A stretch of DNA of 64,000 nucleotides from Anthracocystis setariae (Eukaryota; Basidiomycota; Ustilaginomycetes; Ustilaginales; Ustilaginaceae): the NCBI GenBank assembly GCA_928724745.1, contig CAKMXJ010000016.1, positions 186,001 through 250,000 on the forward strand. The letters are read 5' to 3'. Shown here one piece after another: positions 29,212 through 42,037 of this stretch (positions are counted from its first letter, which is position 1; every line of letters begins with the position of its first letter). A program made the position numbers and the translations under genes. The notes under the pieces were generated by a model that ran no database searches, had not been told where the DNA came from, and was given only the letters and a program-made list of their open reading frames with translations.

Positions 29212-30513
29212 TTACTCGAGATCCTCCGGACTAACCTCGTCATTTCCCGTATCGATGACTGGCTTGCTTGGTCTCCACACCATGACGATATTGTCCTCTG
29301 CTGCGGTGGTCAAGGCCCACTCCATATGGGGACTCCAACCAAGATCGGTGGGACGACTGGTATGACCGCCATGGACAAAGATCAACTCGGGAGGACCATC
29401 CTCTGCATCTTCTGGCGATTGTTCTTGACCGATCTTGCTGAGATCCCAAATGTTGACCCTGCGATCGGCGGATGCACTGGCGAGAACGGTGGGATGATGG
29501 GGTGACCAGCACACCGAGAGGATCTCATCGGTGTGCGATTCGAGCGAATGCAATTTGACCTTGAGATTGCGTAGATCCCAAACGCCGACGGTTTTGTCCG
29601 CCGAGCCGGTGACTAGGATGTTTTCGTTTTCGGGCGAAAAGGCGAGTGCGTTGACTTCGCCCGCGTGCGCCTCGACGCGATACTTGGGCGCCGAGGCGAC
29701 TTGGCGCGTATCCCAGATGAGCAACTGTCGATCATCCCCCACCGAGCCGAACAACGACTCGTGATGATTGTGCCATGCTACATCTTCGACAATGCTAGTG
29801 TGGCCCGTAAACACGGCGGTGGGCGAGAGCGTGTTGTTGGGCTTGGTGTAGTTGTTGATGTCCCAGTAGCAGACGGTGGTATCCTCGGAGGCGGCGAGGA
29901 TGTGACCTTGCTTGAGCGGCGACCAGGAGAGTCCATAGCCTTCCTTGTCTTGTCCGTCGAGGATGATGTCCGGACGACAGACGCCATCGGCCGAAGGCGT
30001 GTTGGAATGCTTGGTACGATCAAAGATGTAGGTCTTTCCTGTCACCGTCCGCGTGGCAATCAGATCCGGATTCTGGGGACAGTAGCGAGCGCGGTTGATC
30101 TCTCCATCATGGTTGATCTTTTGCACAATGGTGAGCCTGGCCGTAGTGGCAGAGTAAGAGCCGATCTCGCCCTTGTCCTCATCGTACTGCTTGAGATCCA
30201 AGCGACTCTCGGCCGAGTTGCTCGGACCGTCAGCACCGGTGGTGGGGAGTTGGACTTGAGCGATCTGGAGATAGTTTTGGTCCTGGTCGGAGGTATGCGT
30301 GCCGAGGAGGAGACGATGTTGGGTGTAAGACTGGCCGGCGGGGGATTCTTTGTCCGGGAACCATTGGCAGGTGAGCGACGGCCATTCGAGAGCGTGCGTG
30401 ACGACGAGATCGTAGAGGAATGGTGAGTTTTTCTTCCAGATCTTGTACTCTTCGTTTTGAAGCTTTTGCTGAGCAATGGCAGCTTCATCCTCGATCAGAT
30501 CGGAGGCGTCCAT
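29212..30513 (-). CDS. HAT2: Histone-binding WD40 protein, HAT2/MSI1/RBBP4 family
   Basis: A 433-aa protein. An N-terminal helix and CAF1C/H4-binding segment ([32 protein letters not shown]) is followed by seven WD repeats, e.g. [32 protein letters not shown] and [16 protein letters not shown], with an acidic C-terminal tail. This is the RBBP4/RBBP7 family, which presents histone H3-H4 to the HAT1 acetyltransferase, CAF-1 and deacetylase complexes. Smut genomes usually have one or two members, so HAT2 versus MSI1 remains a guess. It is divergent from a histone chaperone of the SET/NAP family about 1.2 kb away. The two stops at the 3' side (this gene and the transporter) are about 120 bp apart. 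Confidence 0.92.
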   Translation of the reverse strand: MDASDLIEDEAAIAQQKLQNEEYKIWKKNSPFLYDLVVTHALEWPSLTCQWFPDKESPAGQSYTQHRLLLGTHTSDQDQNYLQIAQVQLPTTGADGPSNSAESRLDLKQYDEDKGEIGSYSATTARLTIVQKINHDGEINRARYCPQNPDLIATRTVTGKTYIFDRTKHSNTPSADGVCRPDIILDGQDKEGYGLSWSPLKQGHILAASEDTTVCYWDINNYTKPNNTLSPTAVFTGHTSIVEDVAWHNHHESLFGSVGDDRQLLIWDTRQVASAPKYRVEAHAGEVNALAFSPENENILVTGSADKTVGVWDLRNLKVKLHSLESHTDEILSVCWSPHHPTVLASASADRRVNIWDLSKIGQEQSPEDAEDGPPELIFVHGGHTSRPTDLGWSPHMEWALTTAAEDNIVMVWRPSKPVIDTGNDEVSPEDLE

Positions 30514-30601
30514 GTTGGGATTAGGGTTCGACTCGAGACGACGGCGGCAGGTGCCAAAAGTGGTCGAGGAGTGCAGAGCAGCTACAGCGATAGAGAGGAA
30601 G

Positions 30602-30647
<46 letters not shown>

Positions 30648-31677
30648 CTGCGATGGTGGAGGTCAGTCGGATTCTGAGGTTTGGATGTGGAAGATTGAGC
30701 CATTGCGGATCATTTACTCTGAACTGTCAATAATCATGGCTGCAGATGACTCTCAACCGCGAGAGCGCTTTCAATTAAAAAGTAACAGAACCGACGCGAC
30801 CTCACCAAGGGCAAAGGACGCACAGTTTACAGAGTTACAGTTACAGTTACAGTATGTCGCGAGTGAAACCCAACTTGTCTCGCGCGAGAAGAATGATTGA
30901 TAGCTGCGAATGGGCAGGACCGCGTCGCGTTGAGTAGATTGACCCGCCGTGAGGAATATTATAATATAATCGCAGTCTCTCAATTATTCCTAACGAGCCC
31001 CAGCGCCATGATTGTGAAGCTTTTGGTTCGCACATTGCGATCATAATATTAATATACTATGGCAAGGGGTACGACAAAGATCCGATTCTCAACGTTGTGC
31101 AGAAGTATCTCAGGCTACTGCAGTGTCAATCATCGTCAAGCAGAGATGGGGTCATTCAGCGGTTCGGCGACGGACGACGACCTGTGAACGTGCTCATCGA
31201 GTGACCACAACGTTCCATGCAATGAAAGACGCTATACTTTTTATAGGTGTGCTCGACGCCAAAAATGTCCGTGCGTCGTCATCCTTCTGCTCAGAGCGGA
31301 AAGAGTTTGTGTGGCGGCACTACGAAACCTTTGCCACACTGAAAAAAAATAAAAAAAAAAATCAACTCGCGACGCACAGACGGCCTTTGCAAAGAAGAAC
31401 TTCCACTCTCTCTACTTAATTTCGAAATTTTAGAGCTTTTTTCTTTGTGCCCTCAGGAGCACAGCGCCTCCACCAAGTACAAATTTTTTGACGCTTGGCC
31501 ACCATTTTTTTTCTCTTTTTTTGGTGCAGGCCGAGCACGCACTTTTTCTTCTCTCAGTGTGGATGGACGAACATTCTTGAATCTCGTTCCACTTCAATCA
31601 TCGTTACTTCACTTCCATCATATCCGTCCGTATCCCAATCCCTTTCTCTCACTCACTCAACACAAACCATATCCACA
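30514..31677. promoter_or_regulatory. Divergent promoter region, HAT2 / SET-type chaperone
   Basis: 1164 bp between opposite starts. It holds a (GA)n tract, (TTACAG)n at 30835-30850, two A/T palindromic patches (around 30955-30970 and 31043-31058), an A-rich tract near 31345, and a long C/T-rich leader just before the chaperone ATG. No gene seen. Confidence 0.5.
30607..30642. repeat. (GA)n microsatellite
   Basis: About eighteen GA units in the leader of the HAT2-type gene. Confidence 0.93.
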
Positions 31678-32445
31678 ATGACCGACGCCTACCGTCAGCC
31701 CGAAGCCAAGACCTTCTCGGATGCTCAGCAGCAGAAGGTGGATGCGCTCGTCAAGGAATTCCGCAAGGCCGATGTCGAGCTCATCAAGCACGAACTCAAG
31801 CTCAACGCTCCGCTCTACAAGAAGCGTGCAGAGATCGTATCGTCCGTCAAGGACTTTTGGTTCCAGGCTCTGATCAACTGCATGGCTACCAACGTCTACA
31901 TCGATGATGCCGATCACGAGGCTCTCTCCTACCTCTCCAACGTCGAAGTCGACCGTGACATCGACGACCCTCGTGCTGCTACCATCACGTTCACCTTCCG
32001 CGAGAACCCGTTCTTCTCCAACGACAAGCTCGTCAAGAAATTCTCCCTCGTCGACGGCGCCAAGTCGCTCGAGGACGAATTCAACTTCCTCGAAGAGACC
32101 AAGCCAGAAAAGACCCAGATCGACTGGAAGAGCGATGACAAGAACCTTGTCAAGCTCAAGCCCACCGTCGGCGGTCCCGACTCGGACGACTTTGAGCCCG
32201 GTTCGTTCTTCTCGACCTTCTTTGAGAACGAGGACCAGGAGATCGCGGGTGGTATCGGCCATGCGTTGATCATGGACTTTTGGCCAGGTGCCATCGACTT
32301 TTACACCGGTTCCGACGATCTCGACTTTGACGAGGATGATTTCGACAGCGAGGACGATGAGGAGGACGAGGAAGAGGACGACGACGCCGAGATTGATCTT
32401 GAGGACGATGAACCTCCCAAGAAGAAGTCCAAGGCCGATGCATAA
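31678..32445 (+). CDS. NAP-family histone chaperone, SET/TAF-I type
   Basis: A 255-aa protein. An N-terminal dimerisation helix (residues about 15-75) is followed by the NAP fold with FWFQALINC, YLSNVEVDRDIDD, ITFTFRENPFFSN and GSFFSTFFENE, then a very acidic tail (about 215-245) ending in a basic KKKSK motif. The short length and the position of the insertions fit SET/TAF-Ibeta or yeast Vps75 rather than the longer NAP1. These chaperones bind H3-H4 or H2A-H2B and work with acetyltransferases in the nucleus. I use ATG 31678, in a C/A-rich context, because upstream in-frame residues are leader. It is divergent from the HAT2-type gene, so two histone-handling genes share one intergenic region. 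Confidence 0.9.
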   Translation: MTDAYRQPEAKTFSDAQQQKVDALVKEFRKADVELIKHELKLNAPLYKKRAEIVSSVKDFWFQALINCMATNVYIDDADHEALSYLSNVEVDRDIDDPRAATITFTFRENPFFSNDKLVKKFSLVDGAKSLEDEFNFLEETKPEKTQIDWKSDDKNLVKLKPTVGGPDSDDFEPGSFFSTFFENEDQEIAGGIGHALIMDFWPGAIDFYTGSDDLDFDEDDFDSEDDEEDEEEDDDAEIDLEDDEPPKKKSKADA

Positions 32446-33073
32446 GCTCGTCGTCCGGTCTCGCTTTGGTGCCTTCCTCCATTGTCCTTGGATCCTACCC
32501 TCCTTCACGAATCGTTTTCGCTGCTTTTCATCAGCCAAGCCTCATGAATCAATAGTCCTTGTAATCTCTCTCTCTCTTCCTCTTTTCATTTTTCCTTGTC
32601 AAGCAGTATCGCTTGGTTTGTGCTCTTGCTAGTTCCGCACTCGTTCACATTGCCTTTTTTTTCCACTCCTGGCTGCTTCATTCCCTGTAGACGCTTAGGC
32701 CATCCCAATGGGCATGTGTCTTGTCACACTCACCGGTCGGGTTCAGTTTGGAAGTCATCGGCGAGTGCACACGACCATGCCCATCTGTACCAATACCAAA
32801 GTTTTGTTTTTCTCCCCTTCCCTTCTTTTCCGAGTATTGCATCTTACAAGGACCAAGCGGATCGAAGCCCGATGCAGTACGATTCTCTCGCACGAAATCA
32901 TGTCAGCTTGGGTTTCTTGGTGATACCCAACATCGGCGCTATAAAGCGGGTTTGGGCGGGCACGTTAACCAGTGTCTCAGCCGCATCTGGTCGCAGCAAC
33001 AACCGACGGGAATGGCCGTGGGAGGAATTAAGTTTTCGCTTGCAGATCCCACTAGCTTAGGTATGCCGGTTAG

Positions 33074-33113
33074 GAGGGGGAGCGGAGGGGAGCGGAGGGG
33101 AGCGGAGGGGGGG
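33074..33113. repeat. (GGGGAGCGGA)n decamer repeat
   Basis: Three to four tandem decamers. Confidence 0.9.
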
Positions 33114-33384
33114 TCGTAAGCGCTTAGCAGATCCGAGAAACTGAATGGGCGGTGGTGTCTCACCACATCTTAGCGCTCCCAGCTTCGCCCAACGCCACAA
33201 AGATCAACCGCGCACCGGCACAGAAGCCTGCCAATCAGGCTCGGCACCGCTTTCAACCGCATCACACCGAGTCGTAACACTGAGATTCCACAAAAGGCGG
33301 AATTAATAGTACACTCCGGTCGTTAGTAATGGGCCTCATAGTGCTTGCCTGGTGACGAGTAGTTTACGCGAGATGTCGTCGCGC

Positions 33385-33418
33385 CGCCTCGCCTCGCCTC
33401 GCCTCGCCTCGCCTCGCC
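33385..33418. repeat. (CGCCT)n pentamer repeat
   Basis: About six CGCCT units. Confidence 0.9.
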
Positions 33419-33670
33419 GCGCTGTATCGATATAGCCGCAACCGAGACAGGCAAACCCTTGGCTTAAAACCCTAGCTTGCCTTCCACGCACGGCGATGAT
33501 CCAACTCGTCCTACCGACATGTGCCAATTGAGTCGAGGTATGGCATGCGCGATAGGGACCAACCTTGACGCGCATTTGGAAGGCGAGTTCGTGCGGGACG
33601 CAACGGTAGAATCATGACACCAAAGCGGTTCGCTGAAGTGAAAGCAATTCTGGTTTTGGCTGCTGCGACA

Positions 33671-33710
33671 GCAACGGCGATGGCAATGGCAACGGCAACG
33701 GCAACGGCAA
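33671..33710. repeat. (CAACGG)n hexamer repeat, imperfect
   Basis: CAACGG and CAATGG units in tandem. Confidence 0.85.
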
Positions 33711-35464
33711 TCTACAATTGCTCACGGTCGTTGGTTGGTTTCGAATATTCTCTGTGACGAGGCTCAAGTGGTTGGCTAGATCGTGACGGTAAGACATTCA
33801 CAGAGACAATCGCTTACCAGCCTATCGAAAGTCAATTCGGTCGCAAGCGAGAGTGAGTGTATAGGCAAAGGCGGCGAAAGAAGGAGACAAAAATGGCGCA
33901 ACAGTAGTGAGTCACCCCAGCCAAGTTATAATAAGATTGATCGTCTTGTGCCGTCTTGCCGCCACTATGATTGTCTGTCATATCGCATTCTCGTTGAACT
34001 TGTGCGCCATTTGGAACGGGCGTAGGCGAGACAGACGTTCCCGTCGTAAGACCTAATTAATAATGAGGAAGCCCCATAGCCATCCATGCTGCCGGATGAT
34101 GCCCATTTCACTTACACTAGCTTGTTCCTGGAACGAGCGGCTATAGTCAGTCGTCGGCTACAAGCTTGCCGTGAGCATAAGCGGCGCTGATTCTTCCACA
34201 GCAGGCAAAATAGAAGAGAAGAAACAGCCAAGACCTACAGTAGCTGCCGAGGTGGCTAGAATTTGTTTCACACATCCACGACCCTGCGCCAGTACAGCAG
34301 AGCCCCTTCACCCACTCTCTGCTCTGTCTGCTGCAAAAAAAAAAAATAAAAATAAAAAAGAAAAAGAAAAGAAAATCCACATTCTGCTGCACTGCACCGC
34401 ACTGCACTGTTGCAGCCCTGTAACAAACCCACCTCAACCGCCGCCCACCATGCCCAACTCTCTTGTACTGTACATCACTAGACAGCACAATGCTGCACTT
34501 CCAGCATAGATGAAGCTCACAACAAATCACTACCAGCTCGAGCCGCACACGCCGTCAACACTGAAGCAACCATCGATGCAGTACTGTACGGGCGGAGGTG
34601 GGGTTTCCAGGGCGTCGAACTAAGGGTCTATTGGAGGAGGCGGAAGAATGGAATTTCAGAGAGGGATTTTTCCGAAGCCAAAGCGGCATTGAATGTGTGC
34701 GTGGCCAAAGTAGAGCAGACTACCATACCAGTAGATGCACGGGAAGCTGTTTCCGCTGCGTCAATCTGTCTTGGTTTGGAGTCATTATTTTGTGAGCCGA
34801 GACCTCCTCTTCTACTGTATAGCACTGTGGTTTTGCACTGTAACTGACTTGGTTGGGCGCAATGCATGACAGAGACAATCATGTGAGGCAAGCAAAAAGC
34901 TGCGCCTGACTCGCTACGTCGCGCAGCAATCACCGGAGCTTCAAAAAGTTCCTGAACCACAATTTCAGAATATGATTTATATTATAATATACAGTGAGTG
35001 GGTCACTGTGTACCATTTCAACTGTGCTGCAGCAACGGATACTGTATTTTCGCCTCTTTCAGGCTTGACTGCAGTGGGGCCAAGTGCGGGGTAAAATGGA
35101 AAAGTGTGAAAACCAGAAACCCACTCCTAGACTGTGGTGAGTAGCCTGCGCGTTTGGGTCTTGTCGATCCGCCAAATGATTTTCCCCATCATCAGGGCCC
35201 ATTTTTATTTTTTTTTTCTTTCTTTTTCTTTTTCTCCTCTTCCCCCTTCTTTGCCTTCTGTTTGAACTCGAGACGGGGTATCTCGTCTTGTTTTCCAGGT
35301 TTCAAACCAATGATCTGCAGGCAAATATTGCGGTCAGAGTGGATGTCTCAGACCGTAGCAGTGTGAGAAGCTATTCGGAGTTGCCATTTCTGTTCTATCT
35401 CTCCGCTTGTCCTGCAAAAGTTGAACGAGTGATAAAGCCGCTTCCACCCCACACTCCTCTCCTG

Positions 35465-35510
35465 TATAGTATAGTACAGTACAGTACAGTACAGTACAGT
35501 ACGGTACGGT
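35465..35510. repeat. (TACAG)n block
   Basis: TATAG, TACAG and TACGG pentamers in tandem. It is the longest block of the TACAGT family that recurs between genes in this window. Confidence 0.9.
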
Positions 35511-36508
35511 TTCCCATTCGCTTTTCAGCTTGAACCCCTCTCTCCAAGGCATGTTCGCAATGCCTCGGCATCTTGCTCGAGATTGCAGTCCAGTACGACA
35601 AGTACTGAAGTACTGAACCGGTACGGGTCCGATAGTGATAGAAGGATGATGAGCAACCCAACGGAGCCTCCGAGAGCATTAACATTAGAAAGGCAGAGAG
35701 GAATATGAAAGTCGTCTTTTTTTTTTTTTTGGCGTGCCAATTTGACAGTTAAGCGAGGACCAAATTTTCGACCTCCGCTCAACGCCCAGAAGCGCTCGAC
35801 TACAACTGCACTGCCAGATACAGGCGCAGTCAAACTGTGTGACACGCCTGCAAAGCACAGTGCAGTGCAGTGCAGAGACGAGTGACTGCTTGGACTGTAG
35901 CGCGCTCTACAGTAGATGTCTCGCTAGGCCAAGATGGTTGATTGCTTTCATGCAGCTGCTGCACCTTGTCGATTCAGCCGCTCGCTTTTCCAAAAATCCT
36001 CTTCTGCAATGCCCTCGCTCTCTGTACAGTATAGCAAATACAGTACTGAGCCATGGCTAGCTTCCATCTACCATCAACGCTGCCGGCTCCTCGCCTTTCC
36101 TTTCCAACCTCGAACCTAGCAAAAGCTTTAGTTAGTCGCATTCCTTGGCATCTCGACCCTTTTCTCTGGTTTCGCTCGTACCATCAGAAACCATCCTATT
36201 CGCCATCAACGACGCTTCACCATCTTTACTTAATCTCTCGATCCAAGCGCCGCAGCTGGACCATCCTCGAGGCCCCCTTTCCGATTTCCCCCTTTTAACC
36301 AACTGCGTTCCGTTTCTACTACGTAGCAACAATCCACTACCCTTCCAGCGACTGACTGGCTCCGCCCCAAGACAACGCCCATTCCTCCCCTTAATAATCC
36401 TTGGGTCCATCTCCTGGTATTCGAACCGCTTCCAAGTTTCGTATCGCTCACCTGCTCCTCCATCTGGCCCGCTCTTTCAAACCATTGTTTCAAGCATTCC
36501 CTCCCACG

Positions 36509-39500
36509 ATGCTTTCTTCTCAAGACAGTCCAAAGTCGGTCCCGACATCCTTGTTTCGTGAGACCGAACCGAGCGTTTCTCGCGCACCATCACGGCTAGC
36601 CACCTCTTCCACCGAACAAGCCGGCTTGTTTCGTGGTTTTCAAACTGATGCGTCCCCTACCTCGCTCACTATGCGCAACGGCGGTGCGCCCATGCACGCA
36701 ATGATGGTTCCCGGCCATGTCGTGCCGTCGACCGATCGTCCCGATCCTGACTCGCCCTTTTCAGATTGGGAGGCCTACATCGTCAAACGCTCACAAGAGT
36801 GGAACGACAAACGTGCCAAGGCCGCCGCTTCTTCTCCGCCGCTCAACAACACTCCTCGCATTGCGTGGGCTGATCAAGTTCGCAAGCCCGCACCAACTTC
36901 CCAGACCTTCACATACACCAAGGCCCGTGACCGTGTCGCCAGCCCACAACCTCCCCACAATTTCCCCGCATCCGCTCCACGCACTTTGCTTCGCAAGGCT
37001 TCCCTGGACATTTTTCGCACCAGCATCGATGTAGAACGCAAATCCCCCTCGCCCCCATCGTCCAAACGGCCAAGCATCTCATCGCCCATCCTGACAAAGT
37101 CCAGCCTCCTCACCAGCGTCCCCGCTCTGCCCAGCGTTCCAGCTCCGGCACCTCCGTCCGCTGCCATCTCGCCGAGCGACCGAACCATGCCAGACCTTCC
37201 CCACAACATCGAGTCGATTGCTCCGTCCGTTCGCAGCCTCTCGCCACCACCGCTTTCGTTTGGCGAGGACAACTTTTCCGCTGCGCTCCTCATCAACTTT
37301 GACAAGCGATCGTCCGCCACTTCATCTGCTTCTTCCGGTCGCGCTCCCGGTCCATGCGAGTTGATCGCGGCGCCTTTGCCTGCTCTTTACACCTCCGAGT
37401 ACACGGGGCCTCCTTCCATCGCTGACACCTACTCTATATGCTCGCGACGTTCGTCGTGGGCAAGCTCGATCGATTTGGACCCTGCCATCATCTGCACTCC
37501 TCCTCTTTCCAACGAGGACTTCCCACACCGCCCGCAAATGTCGCGTCCTGCTTTCCTCGCCGACTACGACCTCGATCAGAGCGATGAGAGTGAAACTGAA
37601 CAAGGTAGCATCTACACCGACCAAAACGAGACTCTTGCATCGTTTCCACCAGCTGCCAAGCTCACCGACCAGGCCATCCGAGTGCACCAGCTCGCTCCTC
37701 AGCCCATCTTTCAGCGTCTTGAAGCCGACATTCTCAGTTCGGTCGGCCATGGCGATCACAACATCACTCCGCGCCCGGGATCAAGCCTAGAAATCGCAAG
37801 CCTCCCGCGGGAGAAGGAACAAGTGCGCAGGGCTCGGGCTCGCCTCATGAGCCCTGTCTCGTTCAGAAAGGCGTTCGCCATCAGGAAGAAGAGCTCCGCT
37901 TCGGATGCATCAGGCTCACTTTCCAACGCTTCTTCGGCCAGCCTACAGAACGGCAGCTCGCAGGACACTGCAAAGGCCGGCGAGCCGATCAGAGAAGCTT
38001 CTTGGTCGGCAACTTCGCCAGTTTCGCCAAGCTCGGTCTCCCAGGACATGGCGTCGTGGGCCGCAGCTATTCCGGCAGAAGCCCCGCCTATGTCTCCCCG
38101 TGAGACCCCGGCGTCTCTGATCCCGGCCGCACCTGTCATGGAAATCTCGCCGTCCATGGAGTCAGCCTATCCTGCCACCCTCGAGTCGTCCGGAGGCTCG
38201 TCCAACACTCCACTCTCGCCGGCGTCCAGCAACTCGGCCTTCTCCATTCTCTCCGAAACGTCTCGTTTCTCGTCTCCCATCTCGTCGGCAGATGGAAGCG
38301 TATCTGGCAAGAAGAAGCATCGCATCGGAACTCCGGGCTTGACCAAGGTCTCAGCGTCGCCCTTCGGCACTGGTGTTTTGCCTACCCTGGACCCCCGTCT
38401 TGCGCGCGCCACCAACACTCTGCAGCGCTCGAGAGGCAGCATCAGCTCGCAAACTTCTTCTGTGTTTTTGAGCAACACCTCGTCCAACGGCCGACGGGCC
38501 TCGCAAAAGAGCAGCCGGAGTCGAATCACTGAATCGATGCGCAGTATCGCTGATAGGGTTAACACGCTTGCAGTGCCTGTCACGGAACAAAGGCGATTCT
38601 CGAACCGCAGTCTCTCGACCGACGACTCGATCGACAACCACAGCAACGCTTCCAACTCTTCGAGTTTCGCCAAGGTCGGTGGCTCGTCTGATGACGAACT
38701 GTCTTCCGTCTCGCCTAGCACGCTTCCGACATCCGCCGTCAAGGGTGTTCTACGTATACGGTCCTCGCAAGAGCATTCACTCATGCCACCCAAGAAGGAA
38801 GTCTCGTTTGATCTCTCGGCATCTGCAGGCTTTGGCACCCTTGCTGAGGACCAGAGTGACGAGGAGGAAGAGCTTCTCGAGCACGAGAAGCAGCAGGCTT
38901 CGTCGCCAGGATCGACCGATGAGGTTGCAGCCCCGGCTTCTCCAGCCGCTCCCGCTCAGGATGACGCCAACATCATCGCTTTCCTTTCTTCGTTCGGCCA
39001 AGATGTGCGTACGGTTGAGTCGCTGGAGCAGCTGGATAACGTGCACGTCGGTACCAACGAATGGCCAAAGCGAGAGGACTGGGCCTCGTTGCCCGCCTAC
39101 CTGATGGCATGCGCCACTGTCTTGCTTTCCATCTATGACGATGAAAGTGCTACGCTCGTCTACTCGGATGAACGTGCTCGTGCTTTCGTGTCCGACAGCG
39201 GTGCCAAGATGGTCGAAGCTCCACTGCTCAGCAGCAATCCGCTGTACACTTCCGTGGTCCGCGCGATTGTCCGCATCGCTGACTGGGAACATGCTCCAAT
39301 CTCGGCTGGTGCCTCTGTCATCTACGCTTGCGCCTGGGCCAAAGGAAAATTGGCTCCGCTGACCTTTGTTGGCTTTGCGCTTCTGCTCGCCACCCAGGGT
39401 GCTCAACTGAACGCTGCCTCCACAACGGAACAGCAAGAGCTCAGCGAGGTCTACACCAAAATCGCGCCTATTCTGCTTGGCTCTGAATGCACCCACCAGC

Positions 39501-40255
39501 GCATCCGCAATCTGCTCCTGTGGCGTTCGCCCAAGGCTTCGCTGCGTTTCACTGGCCTACTTCTGGTTCTGGGCCTCGTGGCTACCCGCGTTGACACCGA
39601 CCTGATTTTGTCGCTGCCTGGTCTCCTTGTCGGTTTGGCGCTGTTCGTGTGGCTTCCCATCCTTCTGCACCAGCCTGAGTGGGCCCCCGCTGCGCTCAAG
39701 ACAGTCAACCCCATCGATGCGCTGCTGTACGACGTGCCCACCGATGCTCAGCATGCCATCATCACCCTCCGTCGTCGTGCTGCGCGAGGTGAGCAGCTCG
39801 TACATGGCACTGACGCTGCCACCACCCAAACCTCTGCACTCACCATGCTCCCCACCCTCTCCCCTACCTCGTTCGACCACCGCATCTCGGAGCAAGAACT
39901 GCAGCACGCATCGGACATCTTGGAGTTTGCTCACTTTGCCAAGCACGACGGTCAAGCTGGTCATCTCATCGTGCTCGCCTCTCGCATGGTCTTCCGCACT
40001 CTCGCTACTGACGAGCAGCAATGCAACATCAGCCTGGCCGATGAGCTCGTTCGCGAACGAGCTGCAGCCAAGCCGCAGAGTTGCAAGATGGCTTTCGACG
40101 CTCGTCTCGACAAGGTGGTACGGCTCGACAAGATCGGGGCAAACGGGCTGGGCGTCAAACTCAGGAACGGGCAGACGTTCGAGTTGGAGAATGTGGACAA
40201 GAGGGATCAGGCTTTCAACCGCATTTTGGCGCTTGCTCCTCAGAGGTGGTATTAG
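36509..40255 (+). CDS. Uncharacterised large protein with membrane segments and GRAM/PH-like C-terminal domain
   Basis: A 1248-aa intronless protein I do not recognise. Residues 1-850 are disordered: Ser/Pro-rich, with many SP/TP sites and an acidic EEEELLEHE patch near 790. From about 855 to 1090 comes a folded region (NIIAFLSSFGQDVRTVE...) with hydrophobic stretches near 947-965 and two adjacent ones at about 1010-1055 (FTGLLLVLGLVATRV, LLVGLALFVWLPILL), then NPIDALLYDVPTDAQHAI. The last 130 residues look like a GRAM/PH-type lipid-binding fold (GHLIVLASRMVFRTL ... KVVRLDKIGANGLGVKL). The hairpin-like membrane pair plus GRAM tail suggests an endoplasmic reticulum or contact-site protein; this is inference. 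DUF3292-type fungal proteins have a similar segment. The start chosen is the first in-frame ATG after the leader's last stop-free stretch of low quality; a later ATG at 36671 is possible. Confidence 0.82.
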   Translation: MLSSQDSPKSVPTSLFRETEPSVSRAPSRLATSSTEQAGLFRGFQTDASPTSLTMRNGGAPMHAMMVPGHVVPSTDRPDPDSPFSDWEAYIVKRSQEWNDKRAKAAASSPPLNNTPRIAWADQVRKPAPTSQTFTYTKARDRVASPQPPHNFPASAPRTLLRKASLDIFRTSIDVERKSPSPPSSKRPSISSPILTKSSLLTSVPALPSVPAPAPPSAAISPSDRTMPDLPHNIESIAPSVRSLSPPPLSFGEDNFSAALLINFDKRSSATSSASSGRAPGPCELIAAPLPALYTSEYTGPPSIADTYSICSRRSSWASSIDLDPAIICTPPLSNEDFPHRPQMSRPAFLADYDLDQSDESETEQGSIYTDQNETLASFPPAAKLTDQAIRVHQLAPQPIFQRLEADILSSVGHGDHNITPRPGSSLEIASLPREKEQVRRARARLMSPVSFRKAFAIRKKSSASDASGSLSNASSASLQNGSSQDTAKAGEPIREASWSATSPVSPSSVSQDMASWAAAIPAEAPPMSPRETPASLIPAAPVMEISPSMESAYPATLESSGGSSNTPLSPASSNSAFSILSETSRFSSPISSADGSVSGKKKHRIGTPGLTKVSASPFGTGVLPTLDPRLARATNTLQRSRGSISSQTSSVFLSNTSSNGRRASQKSSRSRITESMRSIADRVNTLAVPVTEQRRFSNRSLSTDDSIDNHSNASNSSSFAKVGGSSDDELSSVSPSTLPTSAVKGVLRIRSSQEHSLMPPKKEVSFDLSASAGFGTLAEDQSDEEEELLEHEKQQASSPGSTDEVAAPASPAAPAQDDANIIAFLSSFGQDVRTVESLEQLDNVHVGTNEWPKREDWASLPAYLMACATVLLSIYDDESATLVYSDERARAFVSDSGAKMVEAPLLSSNPLYTSVVRAIVRIADWEHAPISAGASVIYACAWAKGKLAPLTFVGFALLLATQGAQLNAASTTEQQELSEVYTKIAPILLGSECTHQRIRNLLLWRSPKASLRFTGLLLVLGLVATRVDTDLILSLPGLLVGLALFVWLPILLHQPEWAPAALKTVNPIDALLYDVPTDAQHAIITLRRRAARGEQLVHGTDAATTQTSALTMLPTLSPTSFDHRISEQELQHASDILEFAHFAKHDGQAGHLIVLASRMVFRTLATDEQQCNISLADELVRERAAAKPQSCKMAFDARLDKVVRLDKIGANGLGVKLRNGQTFELENVDKRDQAFNRILALAPQRWY

Positions 40256-40632
40256 ACATGACCCTCTTTGGTTGGGCTTCTGTTGGTTTCAATTAGACCC
40301 AACTCAAGAAGTACGGAAATGCATGCGTTTTGGAGACGCCCACTGCACTTTGAGTACTTGCTCACTTGAGCTTGGCTGTTAACTTAGCTTCTTGAATCCA
40401 ACGATACCAAAAGCCAGTTGAACGAGACCGAAGGGCGAATACGTGAATCTGGTAGCATTTACTTTTGACGGCTGAATGGCTTTGCGACCTGGTGTAGTTT
40501 TGAACATTGGTGGTAACCCTTTTTGTGCACTGGAAAGTTGGCTTGATCCACACTCGAACGAAGCATGGGGGGGGGGATTTTGGGATTAACATATCCATGT
40601 GACCACCGAAAGCTACGTTATGACGGATGTTG
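40256..40632. other. Convergent 3' region, membrane protein / TRM8
   Basis: 377 bp between two stop codons. It includes a run of ten G at 40567-40576. No gene. Confidence 0.5.

Positions 40633-42037
<1,405 letters not shown>

Larger units (their letters stand above)
32446..36508. other. 4-kb gene-poor, repeat-rich intergenic region
   Basis: No convincing coding region in 4063 bp. In order it holds the chaperone 3' flank, a (GGGGAGCGGA)n repeat, a (CGCCT)n repeat, a (CAACGG)n repeat, an A-rich tract near 34336, A/T-rich palindromic DNA near 34970-34992, T-rich tracts near 35204-35240 and 35717-35732, a (TACAG)n block, and finally a long C/T-rich leader for the gene at 36509. The short ORFs have no recognisable domain. 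No tRNA-like B-box pair was found. Confidence 0.5.

Noticed and set aside
30520..30545. B-box-like GGTTCGA sequence and TTAGGG-like word near the HAT2 start
   Set aside because: No matching A-box or cloverleaf for a tRNA, and a single TTAGGG-like word is not telomeric.
32596..33119. ORFs of 100-150 codons in the 32.6-33.1 kb region
   Set aside because: No domain, no good start context, overlapping frames of equal quality; treated as chance.
33061..33418. Short tandem repeats considered as a CRISPR-like array
   Set aside because: Units are 5-10 bp, directly adjacent, without spacers, in a eukaryotic genome.
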